A stretch of DNA of 64,000 nucleotides from an uncultured Muribaculaceae bacterium (GTDB taxonomy: Bacteria > Bacteroidota > Bacteroidia > Bacteroidales > Muribaculaceae): contig CAJTUF010000009.1 of the NCBI GenBank assembly GCA_910579675.1, positions 1-64,000 of the forward strand, written 5' to 3'. Both the position numbers and the translations under genes were made by a program. This document shows, in pieces, positions 1-9,175 of the stretch (the stretch's first letter is position 1; the number at the start of each line of letters is the position of its first letter). Under the pieces are notes generated by a model. That model was not told the DNA's origin, ran no database searches, and was given only the letters and a program-made list of their open reading frames with translations.

Positions 1-208
1 TGAATGGATCTTCGAATCGCCTAATGGAAAGCAGACAGATAAGTTGGGTGACCTTTACTTTTTAGAGGAAAGTTAATCATTTTACAGTTGACTACGATGC
101 TCATGGGGGAGGATACCAACCGCTCCTGTCCGCTGACCCCCAAAAACAGCATAAAATTTGACCTAAATTTTGGGGCCGTTGACATACGGTTGACACGGGC
201 TGAATGCA

Positions 209-247
209 AAAATCGCAAGTAATTGAAAATCAACTACTTGCGATTTT
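209..247 (-). terminator. Rho-independent terminator after tRNA-Leu
   Basis: Two perfect 13-base arms (209-221 and 235-247, AAAATCGCAAGTA against its complement) enclose a 13-base loop that can itself pair TTGA with TCAA. On the minus strand the stem ends in ATTTTTG, so it fits as the terminator of the tRNA gene just upstream on that strand. In the remaining 1-208 bases I see no convincing gene; the one open frame there (21-233, minus) has no recognisable features and overlaps the hairpin. Confidence 0.7.
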
Positions 248-253
248 ATAGGG

Positions 254-334
254 TGCCCAGAACAGGACTCGAACCTGCACGCCTCGCAGCACTCGCACCT
301 GAAACGAGCGCGTCTACCATTCCGCCACCTGGGC
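254..334 (-). tRNA. tRNA-Leu (anticodon CAG)
   Basis: The minus strand folds as a class II tRNA: acceptor arm GCCCAGG pairs with TCTGGGC (one G-U), the T loop is TTCGAGT inside a GCAGG/CCTGT stem, and the anticodon loop reads TTTCAGG with CAG in the anticodon position. A short variable arm (TGCTGCGAGGCGTGC region) and the GGCGGAATGGTAGACGCGCTC D-arm/anticodon-stem start resemble E. coli tRNA-Leu(CAG). The discriminator base is A and CCA is not encoded. It reads CUG codons. Confidence 0.95.
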
Positions 335-382
335 TGGTGTTTATCGTTTTTCTTTGCGCGGCCCGGTAGGGCTTTGCGGTTG

Positions 383-414
383 CAAAAGTAATACTTTTTT
401 TGGTGTGAGGCAAA
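383..414 (-). promoter_or_regulatory. Promoter of tRNA-Leu
   Basis: On the minus strand TTTG (411-414) is followed after exactly 20 bases by TACTTTTG (383-390), the Bacteroidetes -33/-7 consensus. Predicted start of transcription is about 376, some 40 bases before the tRNA 5' end. Confidence 0.75.
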
Positions 415-477
415 TTTATTGCGTTTTTTTTATGGATTGCCGATGGAATTATCTTCTATTCGGCCCTTTTGGGGGGA

Positions 478-1452
478 TCAGACGGTGGAAATGAGATAGA
501 CTGTATAGGCGACATACAGAACTACGAGGATGGCTCCCTCTGAACGGGTTATGATGCGGGTGCCTCCCCATCGGGCCATGGCCAGAAAGAGAAGCGATGA
601 TAGCGTGAGTGTGAGTAGGTCTATATTGCCTATCGATCCAAACTGGAGGGGACGCACTGTGCCTGAAAGTCCGGCTACAAGGAAGATGTTGAAGATGTTT
701 GAGCCTACGACGTTGCCAATGGCAAGATCGCTCTTCCCTTTCCTTGCGGCTACTACCGATGTGGCCAGTTCGGGGAGTGATGTCCCGGCGGCTACTATCG
801 TGAGTCCTATTATGGCCTGACTCACTCCGAGGCGGGATGCGAGGGCCGAGGCGCCGTCGACAAACAGGTCGCCTCCGCCTACGAGCATTGCGAGGCCACC
901 TATCACCCAAGCCCAAGCTTTGAGCGGCGACATGGCCCGCGACCGATTGTCGGGCTCAGATGGTGATTCGAGTTCTGTCTGCTTGCGCGCCTGATGGAAG
1001 GTGTAGCGCATGAAGATGGCAAAAAAGAGCAGGAGCAGGAGGCTGTCGACGCGGTTTATCTGTGGGACGCCGCCGCTGCCCAGCATGGGGCCGTTGCCTA
1101 TGATGAGCAGGGCCACGGCAGCAAGGAGCGCCATAGGGATCTCGTTGCTCATGGTCGATTGTGCCACACGTATGGGGCGCACCATGGCCACCACGCCTAT
1201 TATCGCGAGGATGTTGAAGATGTTGGATCCCACCACATTGCCGATGGCGAGCTGGGTTGCTCCTCTTGCAGCCGACATGACCGATATGACGAGCTCTGGG
1301 GCCGAGGTGCCAAACGCCACTATCGTCAGGCCAATCACAAGCTCGCTCACGCCCCATCGGCGCGCTATGGCCGACGAGCCGTCGGTCAGGGCATTTGCTC
1401 CCACAAGGATGAGCGCCAGGCCCCCTACGAGATATATTATTTCGAGTATCAT
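478..1452 (-). CDS. Calcium/sodium antiporter (CaCA family, YrbG-like)
   Basis: A 324-residue inner membrane exchanger. Two homologous halves each carry the alpha-repeat of the CaCA family: GVSELVIGLTIVAFGTSAPE near residue 35 and GVSQAIIGLTIVAAGTSLPE near residue 209, each followed by a LAIGNVVGSNIFNI stretch. The acidic residue in GTSxPE is the usual cation ligand. About ten hydrophobic segments are visible, with a charged cytoplasmic loop (QARKQTELESPSEPDNRSR) between the halves. Length is normal for the bacterial family. It extrudes or exchanges Ca2+ for Na+ or H+; which ion pair cannot be told from sequence. It lies alone between the tRNA and the GH95 gene. ATG start at 1452. Confidence 0.93.
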   Translation of the reverse strand: MILEIIYLVGGLALILVGANALTDGSSAIARRWGVSELVIGLTIVAFGTSAPELVISVMSAARGATQLAIGNVVGSNIFNILAIIGVVAMVRPIRVAQSTMSNEIPMALLAAVALLIIGNGPMLGSGGVPQINRVDSLLLLLFFAIFMRYTFHQARKQTELESPSEPDNRSRAMSPLKAWAWVIGGLAMLVGGGDLFVDGASALASRLGVSQAIIGLTIVAAGTSLPELATSVVAARKGKSDLAIGNVVGSNIFNIFLVAGLSGTVRPLQFGSIGNIDLLTLTLSSLLFLAMARWGGTRIITRSEGAILVVLYVAYTVYLISTV

Positions 1453-1537
1453 TGCTGGTTGATTTGCTGTTAAACAATGTGGTTAAACGACCATTATATA
1501 ACCGCTGCAGCAGCTTCCGGGTTGGGTGTCCCCGGCT

Positions 1538-1596
1538 AAAAAATGGTCAGCCCCTCTGCCGGCCAGCGTCGGTGATGCGGGCCGCAGGGGGGCTGA
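1538..1596 (-). terminator. Terminator of the GH95 gene
   Basis: A GC-rich stem (about 1547-1564 with 1579-1596; TCAGCCCC against GGGGCTGA at the base) lies 20 bases after the GH95 stop and is followed on the minus strand by ATTTTTT (1538-1544). Good intrinsic terminator form. Confidence 0.65.
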
Positions 1597-1615
1597 GAGT
1601 ATGGCTGAAACGGCG

Positions 1616-4066
1616 TCAGGAGGCGGGAGTGAGGATATATGTGGCTCCCTTGACCATGTTGAAGGTCAGCGCATCGCCATCGGCCGAGAGGGGCGTGAGG
1701 CTGGTGCCGTTTACTCTTATCTTCGCGCCTCCGATGCCGCGGCCCCTCACTGTCACAGGGCCGCTTACTCCGGCCTTGATGCGGGCTTCCTTGATGGTGT
1801 CGCCACCATCGGCCCAGTCAATATCTACAGTGTGACCGCCAACAGCTTTCAGGCCCTCGATCTTACCCGCGCTCCATGCCGACGGGAGAGCAGGCAGAAG
1901 GTCGATGCTCCCTCGGTGGCTCTGAAGCAGCATCTCCGCCATACCGGCAGTGGCGCCAAAGTTGCCGTCTATTTGGAAGGGAGCGTGCGAATCGTAGAGA
2001 TTATAGTAGATTCCGCCTTTATATTGGTTTACGTCATAGGAGGTGGAGTGGCGCAGGGCATTGCGCAGTATTTTGTGGGCATGGTCGCCGTCGAGAGCGC
2101 GTGCCCAGTGATTGATCTTCCATCCCATCGACCATCCTGTCGAGGCGTCGCCGCGGAGTTTGAGCGAGTTAACAGCGGGAGCAAACCATGGGCTGTCGAC
2201 ATTGATCTGATTGAACGGATAGAGGGCCATGAGATGCGATGCGTGGCGATGGCCTTTTTCTCCGGCTGTGTAGGGACTCGTCTTCCACTCGCGCAAAATC
2301 ACATCGCCGGTGGTGATACCATTGATGCTGTCGCCCCACTCGCCTGTATAAGTCTCGGTGGCAAGGCCGCGGTCGAGCTTGTTGAAGCGGTCAACAAGAG
2401 TGGAATAGTCCTGGGCTGATATCTCAGCTTCGTCGCCGAGCACGGCAATGGCGTCGAGGGTATTGGCAAAGAGCTCATACACGAGCTGCTGGGCGTGGGC
2501 CACGCCATCCTCCTCGGCCGGGCCCTGCTCGGGCGAATACTCTTTCGGGGCTACATAAGTGCCGTCGCGGTCGCGCTTGAGGCGGTCGATCCAGAACTGT
2601 GTGGCCGACAGCATGGCGGGAAATGCGCGCTTCAGGAAATCTTTGTCGAGGGTGTAGAGATAGTGCTGCCACAGGTGGGTGCAATACCATGCGTTGGCAA
2701 TCACATAGTTGGGAGCAAAGCCGCTTATGGCGCCGAAGATATTGTTTTCGGTCAGGCAGGTCCATCCTCGGTCCTGATTGGCAAAAGTCTTGGCGTGCTG
2801 CCGCCACTGAGGCTGGTTGGTGGCCTCATTGATGATATATTCGAGAAATGGCATATGCATCTCCGGGAGGTTGGCCGTCTCGCATGGCCAGTAGTTCATC
2901 TGCACATTGATGTTGGCATGGATATCCGAATGCCACGGCGGGGTCGACGAGTTGTTCCATATACCCTGCAGATTTGATGGCAAAGGCACATCGCGCGACG
3001 ATGCAATCGACAGATAACGGCCATATTGGAAATAAAGCTGCTCGAGCGCAAGATTGGCGCCCGACGGATCGATGGCATACGACTCCACAAGCAGATCGGT
3101 GGGCAGCGTGTTGGCGGCTCCATCGAGGTTGAGGTTCACCCGTCCAAAGTATTCAGAGTGGTCGGCCACATGATCTTCATGGAGTCGTTCCCACCCCTTG
3201 TCGGCTGCTTTTTTAGACCGCGCAGCCATACGGCTCACGAGATCCTGGCGCGACTCTCCCGTGGTATAGAATGGAGAGTAGGCATCGAAGTCGGTTCCAC
3301 CGGCGAGCACCACCAGAATCTCGTCGGCGCCATTTACGGCTATTCCTTCAGGAGTGGTGGTTACTGTGCCACCCTTTGGCACCACGGTCACATCGGCTGC
3401 ATAGCTCACCGTGTTGAGCTTCCCGGCAAATGAGGCGTTGGTGCCGTCATATTTAGTCTCGGCAGCAATTCCTGGGCGCCCTGACTCAAGGCGTATGATA
3501 CGGTTGAGTGCTCCCGGACGATCGGCGGTGATCCTCACCGCCACCACTTCATCGGGATTAGATGCAATATACTCTCGCTTGAAGTGGATCTGGCCGTCGG
3601 GCGACGCATAGCCCGATTCGGCAGTGGCCGAAGTCAGATCAAGGGCTCGGTAATAGTCGCGGGCAGCAGTTGCGCCGGTGTTGCCTATCCCATCGGTTGG
3701 AGGAGTGTCGATCAGAAGAGAGCCGAAGTTGAGATAGTAGCCGTATTCTTCCGGTCCACCGCTCCAAAGCGTCTTGTCGTTGAATTGAATTTCATCGGTG
3801 GCGATACCGTTCATGAGCGAGGCGCCGAAATGTCCGTTGCCTATCGGAAGAGAGTATTCCATCCACTGGTTGGTCGAGCGGGTGGCAGTGGCTGGCTGCA
3901 CATACCATAGAGTGAGATCGTTGGAGGGGCGATAAGTGGCCGATGGAAGCACAGAATACTCGCTCTTGGGCCCACCTTCGGCCTTCTGCCCCGAGGCCGC
4001 CAACGGCGCGAGGGCTGTGAGCAACGGGAGCAATGACAGCTTGGCAATAGCCGACGTTTTGTTCAT
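1616..4066 (-). CDS. Secreted alpha-L-fucosidase, glycoside hydrolase family 95
   Basis: An 816-residue enzyme with an N-terminal signal peptide (hydrophobic about residues 9-25, probable cut after AASGQ). GH95 inverting fucosidases remove terminal alpha-1,2-linked fucose from host glycans and human-milk-type or plant glycans. Family motifs are present: NINVQMNYWP at 385-394 (the two catalytic Asn positions), YSPEQGP around 510-516 (general acid Glu 513), HRHASHLMALYP near 606, GWSMGWKINHWARALDGDHA near 644, and FQIDGNFG with Asp 700; these line up with Asn421/Asn423, Glu566 and Asp766 of Bifidobacterium AfcA. Length is typical. It is preceded by its own promoter and followed by a strong terminator, so it is monocistronic rather than part of a SusCD locus; no susC/D genes are in the window. 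Alternative GH95 specificity (alpha-L-galactosidase) is possible. Confidence 0.95.
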   Translation of the reverse strand: MNKTSAIAKLSLLPLLTALAPLAASGQKAEGGPKSEYSVLPSATYRPSNDLTLWYVQPATATRSTNQWMEYSLPIGNGHFGASLMNGIATDEIQFNDKTLWSGGPEEYGYYLNFGSLLIDTPPTDGIGNTGATAARDYYRALDLTSATAESGYASPDGQIHFKREYIASNPDEVVAVRITADRPGALNRIIRLESGRPGIAAETKYDGTNASFAGKLNTVSYAADVTVVPKGGTVTTTPEGIAVNGADEILVVLAGGTDFDAYSPFYTTGESRQDLVSRMAARSKKAADKGWERLHEDHVADHSEYFGRVNLNLDGAANTLPTDLLVESYAIDPSGANLALEQLYFQYGRYLSIASSRDVPLPSNLQGIWNNSSTPPWHSDIHANINVQMNYWPCETANLPEMHMPFLEYIINEATNQPQWRQHAKTFANQDRGWTCLTENNIFGAISGFAPNYVIANAWYCTHLWQHYLYTLDKDFLKRAFPAMLSATQFWIDRLKRDRDGTYVAPKEYSPEQGPAEEDGVAHAQQLVYELFANTLDAIAVLGDEAEISAQDYSTLVDRFNKLDRGLATETYTGEWGDSINGITTGDVILREWKTSPYTAGEKGHRHASHLMALYPFNQINVDSPWFAPAVNSLKLRGDASTGWSMGWKINHWARALDGDHAHKILRNALRHSTSYDVNQYKGGIYYNLYDSHAPFQIDGNFGATAGMAEMLLQSHRGSIDLLPALPSAWSAGKIEGLKAVGGHTVDIDWADGGDTIKEARIKAGVSGPVTVRGRGIGGAKIRVNGTSLTPLSADGDALTFNMVKGATYILTPAS

Positions 4067-4131
4067 TATAAAATGCTGTAAATTAGATGGATTAGATTAG
4101 GCTCCGGCCACAATCGTGGCGCAGCAGGTTA

Positions 4132-4139
4132 CAAAGATA
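4132..4139 (-). promoter_or_regulatory. Putative -7 box of the GH95 gene
   Basis: TATCTTTG on the minus strand, 66 bases before the ATG. No matching TTG sits 20 bases upstream, so this is a half-supported promoter. Confidence 0.4.
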
Positions 4140-4172
4140 GCATTTTTTAGTTTGCATCACGCTTCCGGCTAC

Positions 4173-4223
4173 AAAAAAAGGTTTGCCTACGTTGCAGGAA
4201 TGATTGCAACGCAGGCAAACCTT
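4173..4223 (-). terminator. Terminator after the HypF-like gene
   Basis: A 19-base-pair stem with one mismatch (4178-4196 against 4205-4223) has an 8-base loop and is followed on the minus strand by TTTTTTT (4173-4179). It closes the pta-ackA-queA-HypF-like run. Confidence 0.85.
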
Positions 4224-4255
4224 GGCCGGTATTTCGTGGAGCAGGCAGTGCGGGG

Positions 4256-5452
4256 TCAGGCACGTAGGGCTGCCGCCACTGCAGCCTGACCGATAGTGAT
4301 ACCGGCATCGCCCGCCGCGTCCAGACTGGGCAGATATAGTCCGAGGCCGAGCCGCGACAGATTGCGGCGCAGCATAGTCTGCAGCAGAGGGCTGCGGAGA
4401 AGCTCGCCACCGGCAGCTACCTCTTTCACCCCCAGTTCTGCGCTCGCCCGGGCAGCTGCAACGGCCCATGCGCGGGCTTCTGTAGCCACAAAGCGCGCGG
4501 CTACTACCCGCGCATCGGTATTATTGTTCAGATCGGCCATGACATCTTCTGCAACTCCCGATGTCGACACCGGCCTTTCATAATCTATGTCATAAGGTGC
4601 CGCAATAAGCCCTGAGGCAAGACTGTCGAGCATCCGATGATCGGCAAAAGCTCCACACACCCCTCCCCTGGCGGTGGCTATGATTGCCGCTATGGCATCC
4701 CAATAGGCCGCGCCACCGGCCACTGTCACAGAGTCGACTTTATTGCGGCATCGCTCCGCTGCAAGGATTATGTTGGGGCGCCCAACAGCGTCGGCGAGCC
4801 AGCGCGGCACATCGGTCGCCGACCCGGTGTGGTGGATGATAAGCCCTACAGCCGCCTCCCAGGGCGCGGCATCGCGCGGCATGGTAAATGAGTCGGGGTG
4901 ATTGAGGGAGCGACACTCACGCCGCGAGCACACAAGCAGCTCGGCACCGCGCAGCCGACGCCCGTCGTCGGCATCAGATATATCATTTGAATCGAGAAGA
5001 ATACCCACGACCGAGCCGTGAAGACGGTTCTCTGCCATCACGGCAGCCATGTGGGCATGTCCATGGTCGACAGCTATCAGCCTCGCACCCGCCCTGTTGG
5101 CGAGCGCCCGTCCGACCCTCGTCGAAGCAAGACCGGGATGACTGTCGCTCACCACTATGGCTGGCGGGAAGTGACGGCTCACAACCCGCAGGGTGTCATC
5201 GTAGCCAATGAGATTGTAATCGTCGGCAAGACGCCCGTGGTTGACACTAAGTGCCAGGCCGTCGCTACACCCGAAGGCTATACGCGACGAGGCGTCGACC
5301 CCTGTGGCTATTATGCCAGAGCAGTCGGCGCCTATATCAGTTATCAGACTGAGATGACGCGAGTCATCCCCTATAAGATCAATATGTGTGTGTTTGAGTC
5401 GGCCCGCGTTGGCGAGTGTCGACGCAGTGAGTCGGTTCCAGTGTGTTAACAT
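4256..5452 (-). CDS. Free-standing HypF/Kae1-like (ASKHA fold) protein
   Basis: 398 residues resembling only the C-terminal Kae1-like half of the carbamoyltransferase HypF. Visible parts: VSDSHPGLASTR (101-112) corresponds to the HypF DLHPxYxSTR motif; VDHGHAHMAAVMAE (128-141) keeps the HxxxH metal pair (His130, His134); GDAGITIGQAAVAAAL near the C-terminus matches the HypF NDGGIALGQA motif. The acylphosphatase, zinc-finger and YrdC domains of full HypF (about 750 residues) are absent, the nucleotide loop DGTGYG is replaced by DSNDIS, and no other hyp or hydrogenase gene is in the window. It follows queA by 46 bases and is probably co-transcribed. The substrate is unknown; it could act in carbamoyl or threonylcarbamoyl-like chemistry or be a degraded HypF relative. 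Confidence 0.7.
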   Translation of the reverse strand: MLTHWNRLTASTLANAGRLKHTHIDLIGDDSRHLSLITDIGADCSGIIATGVDASSRIAFGCSDGLALSVNHGRLADDYNLIGYDDTLRVVSRHFPPAIVVSDSHPGLASTRVGRALANRAGARLIAVDHGHAHMAAVMAENRLHGSVVGILLDSNDISDADDGRRLRGAELLVCSRRECRSLNHPDSFTMPRDAAPWEAAVGLIIHHTGSATDVPRWLADAVGRPNIILAAERCRNKVDSVTVAGGAAYWDAIAAIIATARGGVCGAFADHRMLDSLASGLIAAPYDIDYERPVSTSGVAEDVMADLNNNTDARVVAARFVATEARAWAVAAARASAELGVKEVAAGGELLRSPLLQTMLRRNLSRLGLGLYLPSLDAAGDAGITIGQAAVAAALRA

Positions 5453-5498
5453 ATTTTATCAACACACTTGGCGCCATATTGTTCAACTCCGACACTTA

Positions 5499-6752
5499 TC
5501 AGCTAAGCAGCAGACAAGCATCGCCATACGATAGGAACCTGTAGGCCGGATTGGCCAGAGCATGGTCGTACATCCTACGCCAATCCCCACCGGTAAAGGC
5601 CGAGACAAGGAGCAACAGCGTCGATTTGGGCTGATGGAAATTGGTCACCATACCCTTGACTATGCGATAGCGGTAGCCAGGTGCTATCATGATGCGGGTC
5701 GAAGCCACAAACCGCCTGAGGCCACGGCTGTCGAGCCACCCGGTGAGAGCTCCGAGGGCCTCGGCAGGGGGTAGGTCAGGGTGATCCTCCGAATAGGCAT
5801 ACCACTGATCAAGGACCGTAGGGTCGCCGCCGGCTGCTGCTACACACCCCATGTGGTAGAGACTCTCGAGAGTGCGCACCGAGGTAGTGCCGACAGCCAC
5901 CACACGCCTCGGAGTGGAAGCAAGCTCAGCGATCAGATCGCGGTCGACAGATATCCACTCGGCATGCATATCATGGTCGCCGATAGTGTCGGACTTGACG
6001 GGCCTGAATGTGCCTGCACCTACATGGAGCGTCAGCTCCCGCCGTGGGATTCCCGCCTGCGCTATCGCCTCAAGCAAGCCGGGTGTGAAATGCAGTCCTG
6101 CCGTAGGAGCTGCCACCGATCCTTCGATGCGGGAATAGACGGTCTGATAGTCGGAGAGATCCGACTCCTCGCTGTCGCGGTTGAGGTAGGGGGGAATGGG
6201 TATCGACCCGGCGGCATCGATCACCTGCGAAAACGACAGATCAGACGGCGTCCATGCAAAATGGATCGACGTTGCCCCGTCGGCAGTTGCCTTACCGCCT
6301 GAGGCCCGGGTTGCAGTAAGGGTGAGGGAGCGTCCATCTGGCAGAGAGGTAGCGAGAGTCACTTCACCCTCACGCCATCGCTTGGCATTGCCCACGAGGC
6401 AGGTCCATGTACACCCTTCCGCTCCCGATGCGGCAAACGCCATGGCATAGTCGACCGGCTCAAGCGGCTCAAGACAAAAAATCTCTATGGCCGCGCCGGT
6501 AGGCTTGCGAAATGGCATACGGGCATTGATCACCCTTGTGTTGTTGGCCACAAGGATGGAGTCGGGTGGAAGAAGCGACGGCAGCTCGGTGAAGCGATGA
6601 TCGGAGATTGTCCCGTCGGGACGTCGCATAAGCAGCAGGCAAGCATCGCGAACCGCTGAAGGATGGGCGGCTATGCGCCCTTCCTCCAGCGGGTAATCGA
6701 ATTGGTCGATATGAATGTCGCGAGGCGAGCCCTGATCGGGCAGGCCGCTCAT
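5499..6752 (-). CDS. queA: S-adenosylmethionine:tRNA ribosyltransferase-isomerase
   Basis: 417 residues. QueA transfers the ribosyl part of SAM to preQ1 in tRNA (position 34 of GUN-anticodon tRNAs), giving epoxyqueuosine. The N-terminus (FDYPLEEGRIAAHPSAVRDACLLL), the ILVANNTRVINARM stretch, the SVAAPTAGLHFTPGLL motif, and GTTSVRTLES plus MVTNFHQPKSTLLLLVSAF are all QueA signatures. It is longer than the E. coli enzyme (356), as in many Bacteroidetes copies. Its ATG overlaps the ackA stop (ATGA), so translation is likely coupled to ackA; the functional link to acetate metabolism is not obvious. Confidence 0.95.
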   Translation of the reverse strand: MSGLPDQGSPRDIHIDQFDYPLEEGRIAAHPSAVRDACLLLMRRPDGTISDHRFTELPSLLPPDSILVANNTRVINARMPFRKPTGAAIEIFCLEPLEPVDYAMAFAASGAEGCTWTCLVGNAKRWREGEVTLATSLPDGRSLTLTATRASGGKATADGATSIHFAWTPSDLSFSQVIDAAGSIPIPPYLNRDSEESDLSDYQTVYSRIEGSVAAPTAGLHFTPGLLEAIAQAGIPRRELTLHVGAGTFRPVKSDTIGDHDMHAEWISVDRDLIAELASTPRRVVAVGTTSVRTLESLYHMGCVAAAGGDPTVLDQWYAYSEDHPDLPPAEALGALTGWLDSRGLRRFVASTRIMIAPGYRYRIVKGMVTNFHQPKSTLLLLVSAFTGGDWRRMYDHALANPAYRFLSYGDACLLLS

Positions 6753-7951
6753 CGTGCGTTGACTATCTGCTCGGTGTCGCGTGCTATCATCAGCTCCTCG
6801 TCGGTGGGTATCACAGCCACCTTCACTTTCGAGTCGGGAGTCGAGATAACAGTCTCGGTGCCACGGGTGCGGGCATTGAGCTCATTGTCGAGCTTCACGC
6901 CCATGAATGCGAGAGGAGCGCACACATTCTCGCGCACGCCGGTCTGGTTCTCGCCCACACCGCCGGTAAACACTATGGCATCCACGCCACCCATCTCGGC
7001 TGCATAAGCTCCCACATACTTGATGATGCGGTGCTCATACATCTCGAGAGCGAGGTGGGCGCGCTCGTTGCCTGCATTGTCGGCTGCCTCGATCTCGCGC
7101 ATATCGTTTGACATCTCGGTAAATCCGGCCACACCGCTCTCCTTGTTGATCACGCGCTGGAGATCGTCGATGGTGAGATTATGCTTGCCCGCGATATAGG
7201 TGAGCACGCCGGGATCGACATCGCCCACGCGGGTGCCCATCATGAGGCCCTCGGTGGGAGTGAGACCCATAGAGGTATCGACACTCTTGCCGTTGAGCAC
7301 TGCTGTGATGGAGCCGCCGTTGCCCACATGGCAGGTGATGATCTTGCAGTTGTCGGGATCGAGACCAAGGAACTCAATCGCACGGCCCGACACATAGCGG
7401 TGGCTGGTGCCGTGGAAGCCATAGCGGCGCACTCCATCCTCCTTATAATAACGGTAAGGAAGGGGATACATATAAGCCTTGGCGGGCATGGTCTGGTGGA
7501 ATGCAGTGTCGAACACACCTACCTGAGGCACATTGGGCATCAGGGCGGTTATGGCCTCGATACCGGTGATGTTGGCAGGATTGTGGAGAGGAGCGAGAGG
7601 ATAGCAGTCCTTAACCTGCTGGATCACCTCGTCGGTGATGAGCACGCTCTTGTTAAACTTCTCGGCACCATGTACCACACGGTGGCCTACGGCATCGATC
7701 TCGTCATAGCTCTTGATGCAACCCTCCTTGGGGTCGGTGAGCACTCCGAGGATAGCCTTCACCGCGCCTTCATGGTCGGTGAGGCCCAGCTCCATGATCT
7801 GCTTGGAGCCATCGGGGCGCTTGAACTTGAGGAAGCCGTCGGGGAGGCCGATCTTCTCCACGCCGCCCTCAGCCATAGTGGCGTCGGTGGCGGTGTCGAT
7901 GAGCTTATATTTCACGCTGCTGCTACCGCAGTTGAGCACAAGTATCTTCAT
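6749..7951 (-). CDS. ackA: Acetate kinase
   Basis: 400 residues from the ATG at 7951, which gives the standard start MKILVLNCGSSSVKYKL; the open frame extends 20 codons further upstream but those residues are not conserved. AckA makes ATP and acetate from acetyl phosphate. Seen: phosphate/nucleotide motifs NCGSSSVKY, VVHGAEKF, FDTAFHQTMP, YGFHGTSHRYV, HVGNGGSITAV, MGLTPTEGLMMGTR and FTGGVGEN, in the order of the ASKHA-fold kinase. It follows pta by 60 bases in the classic pta-ackA order, so the two form the acetate overflow/substrate-level phosphorylation pathway of this fermenter. Confidence 0.98.
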   Translation of the reverse strand: MKILVLNCGSSSVKYKLIDTATDATMAEGGVEKIGLPDGFLKFKRPDGSKQIMELGLTDHEGAVKAILGVLTDPKEGCIKSYDEIDAVGHRVVHGAEKFNKSVLITDEVIQQVKDCYPLAPLHNPANITGIEAITALMPNVPQVGVFDTAFHQTMPAKAYMYPLPYRYYKEDGVRRYGFHGTSHRYVSGRAIEFLGLDPDNCKIITCHVGNGGSITAVLNGKSVDTSMGLTPTEGLMMGTRVGDVDPGVLTYIAGKHNLTIDDLQRVINKESGVAGFTEMSNDMREIEAADNAGNERAHLALEMYEHRIIKYVGAYAAEMGGVDAIVFTGGVGENQTGVRENVCAPLAFMGVKLDNELNARTRGTETVISTPDSKVKVAVIPTDEELMIARDTEQIVNAR

Positions 7952-8011
7952 ATGTGATCTGTAAGTGATATGATTGATATAAGGGGGGATGACTGGGGAG
8001 TAGGGCGACAA

Positions 8012-9025
8012 TCAGAGACCTTTGAGGCCGATGGCCTGATTGGCGGTCATGATGATGGTCTTGTAGATATCTTCGGGGAATGCACCGCGGGAGAGATCGT
8101 TGACGGGAGCGGCCAGACCCTGAAGCACAGGACCAACAGCCTCTACGCCGCCAAGACGCTGCACGAGCTTGTAGGCGATATTGCCCACTTCGAGCGAGGG
8201 GAACACGAGCACATTGGCGCGGCCCGAGAGAGCCGAGTTGGGAGCCTTGCTCTGGGCCACACCGGGCACAAGAGCGGCGTCGGCCTGAAGCTCGCCGTCG
8301 AGGATAAGTTCAGGATCCATCTCATGGGCTATGGCGGTGGCTTCGATCACCTTGTCGATGCGCTCATGCTTGGCGCTACCCTTGGTCGAGAAGCTCAGCA
8401 TGGCCACACGGGGAGTGATGCCGGCGATATCGCGGGCGGTCTGTCCGGCGCTCACGGCGATCTGGGCAAGCTCCTTGGCCGAGGGATCGGGCACAACGGC
8501 ACAATCGGCAAAGATCAGGATGCCATCGGTGCCGAAGGGGCTTCCTTCGGGGAGAAGCATCAGGAATGCACCCGACACCACATCGATGCCCGGCTGAGTC
8601 TTGATCACCTGGAAAGCGGCGCGGAGCACATTGCCGGTGGTATTCATCGCACCTGCCACCTGACCGTCGGCATCGCCGTTTTTCACCATGAGGCAGCCGA
8701 GATAGAGCGGATTGGCAGTGGTGAGGCGGGCCTGCTCCATGCTTATGCCCTTGCTCTTGCGGAGCTCGAAGAAGAGAGGAGCATAGCGGTCGATCACAGC
8801 CTGATCGGCAGGATTGACTATGGTGGCATACTTGATATGGTCGAGTTTAAGCTCCTGAGCCATGCCCAGAACTTCTTTAGGATCACCGATGAGGATGATA
8901 TGGGCGAGGCCGTCGGCAATGATGCGGTTGGCCGCAGTGAGGGTGCGGGGTTCGGTACCTTCGGGAAGGACTATCCTCTGAGGATGCTCCTTGGCCTTCT
9001 GTGAAAGCTTGTCGAAAAGTTGCAT
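8012..9025 (-). CDS. pta: Phosphate acetyltransferase
   Basis: 337 residues, the short single-domain Pta (no N-terminal BioD-like DRTGG domains). It converts acetyl-CoA and phosphate to acetyl phosphate for AckA. Motifs seen: RIVLPEGTEPRTLTAANRI at the N-terminus, NPLYLGCLMVKNGDADGQVAGA, FADCAVVPDPSAKELAQIA, MLSFSTKGSAKHERIDKV, and FPSLEVGNIAYKLVQRLGG near the end. First gene of the pta-ackA-queA-HypF-like run, with a promoter directly upstream (9061-9091). Confidence 0.98.
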   Translation of the reverse strand: MQLFDKLSQKAKEHPQRIVLPEGTEPRTLTAANRIIADGLAHIILIGDPKEVLGMAQELKLDHIKYATIVNPADQAVIDRYAPLFFELRKSKGISMEQARLTTANPLYLGCLMVKNGDADGQVAGAMNTTGNVLRAAFQVIKTQPGIDVVSGAFLMLLPEGSPFGTDGILIFADCAVVPDPSAKELAQIAVSAGQTARDIAGITPRVAMLSFSTKGSAKHERIDKVIEATAIAHEMDPELILDGELQADAALVPGVAQSKAPNSALSGRANVLVFPSLEVGNIAYKLVQRLGGVEAVGPVLQGLAAPVNDLSRGAFPEDIYKTIIMTANQAIGLKGL

Positions 9026-9060
9026 AGCAGTTGATGATGGTATTTTGATTTTTATAAATG

Positions 9061-9091
9061 CAAAGGTACGCGTTTCGACTCAAAGATACAA
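9061..9091 (-). promoter_or_regulatory. Promoter of pta-ackA operon
   Basis: On the minus strand TTG (9089-9091), 20 bases, then TACCTTTG (9061-9068). Transcription would start near 9054, about 28 bases before the pta ATG. Confidence 0.75.
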
Positions 9092-9175
9092 TAAAAAATC
9101 GCACCCCCGGCCCGAAAACAGCCCCCGCCACGCAATTTGTCGCCGCGCAACAATTCCATGTTGATATAAAATCAT

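Noticed and set aside
21..233. Minus-strand 70-codon frame at the window start
   Set aside because: No recognisable motif, and it runs into the tRNA terminator hairpin.
4256..5452. Part of a hydrogenase maturation cluster
   Set aside because: No hypA-E or hydrogenase genes are in the window and most HypF domains are missing.
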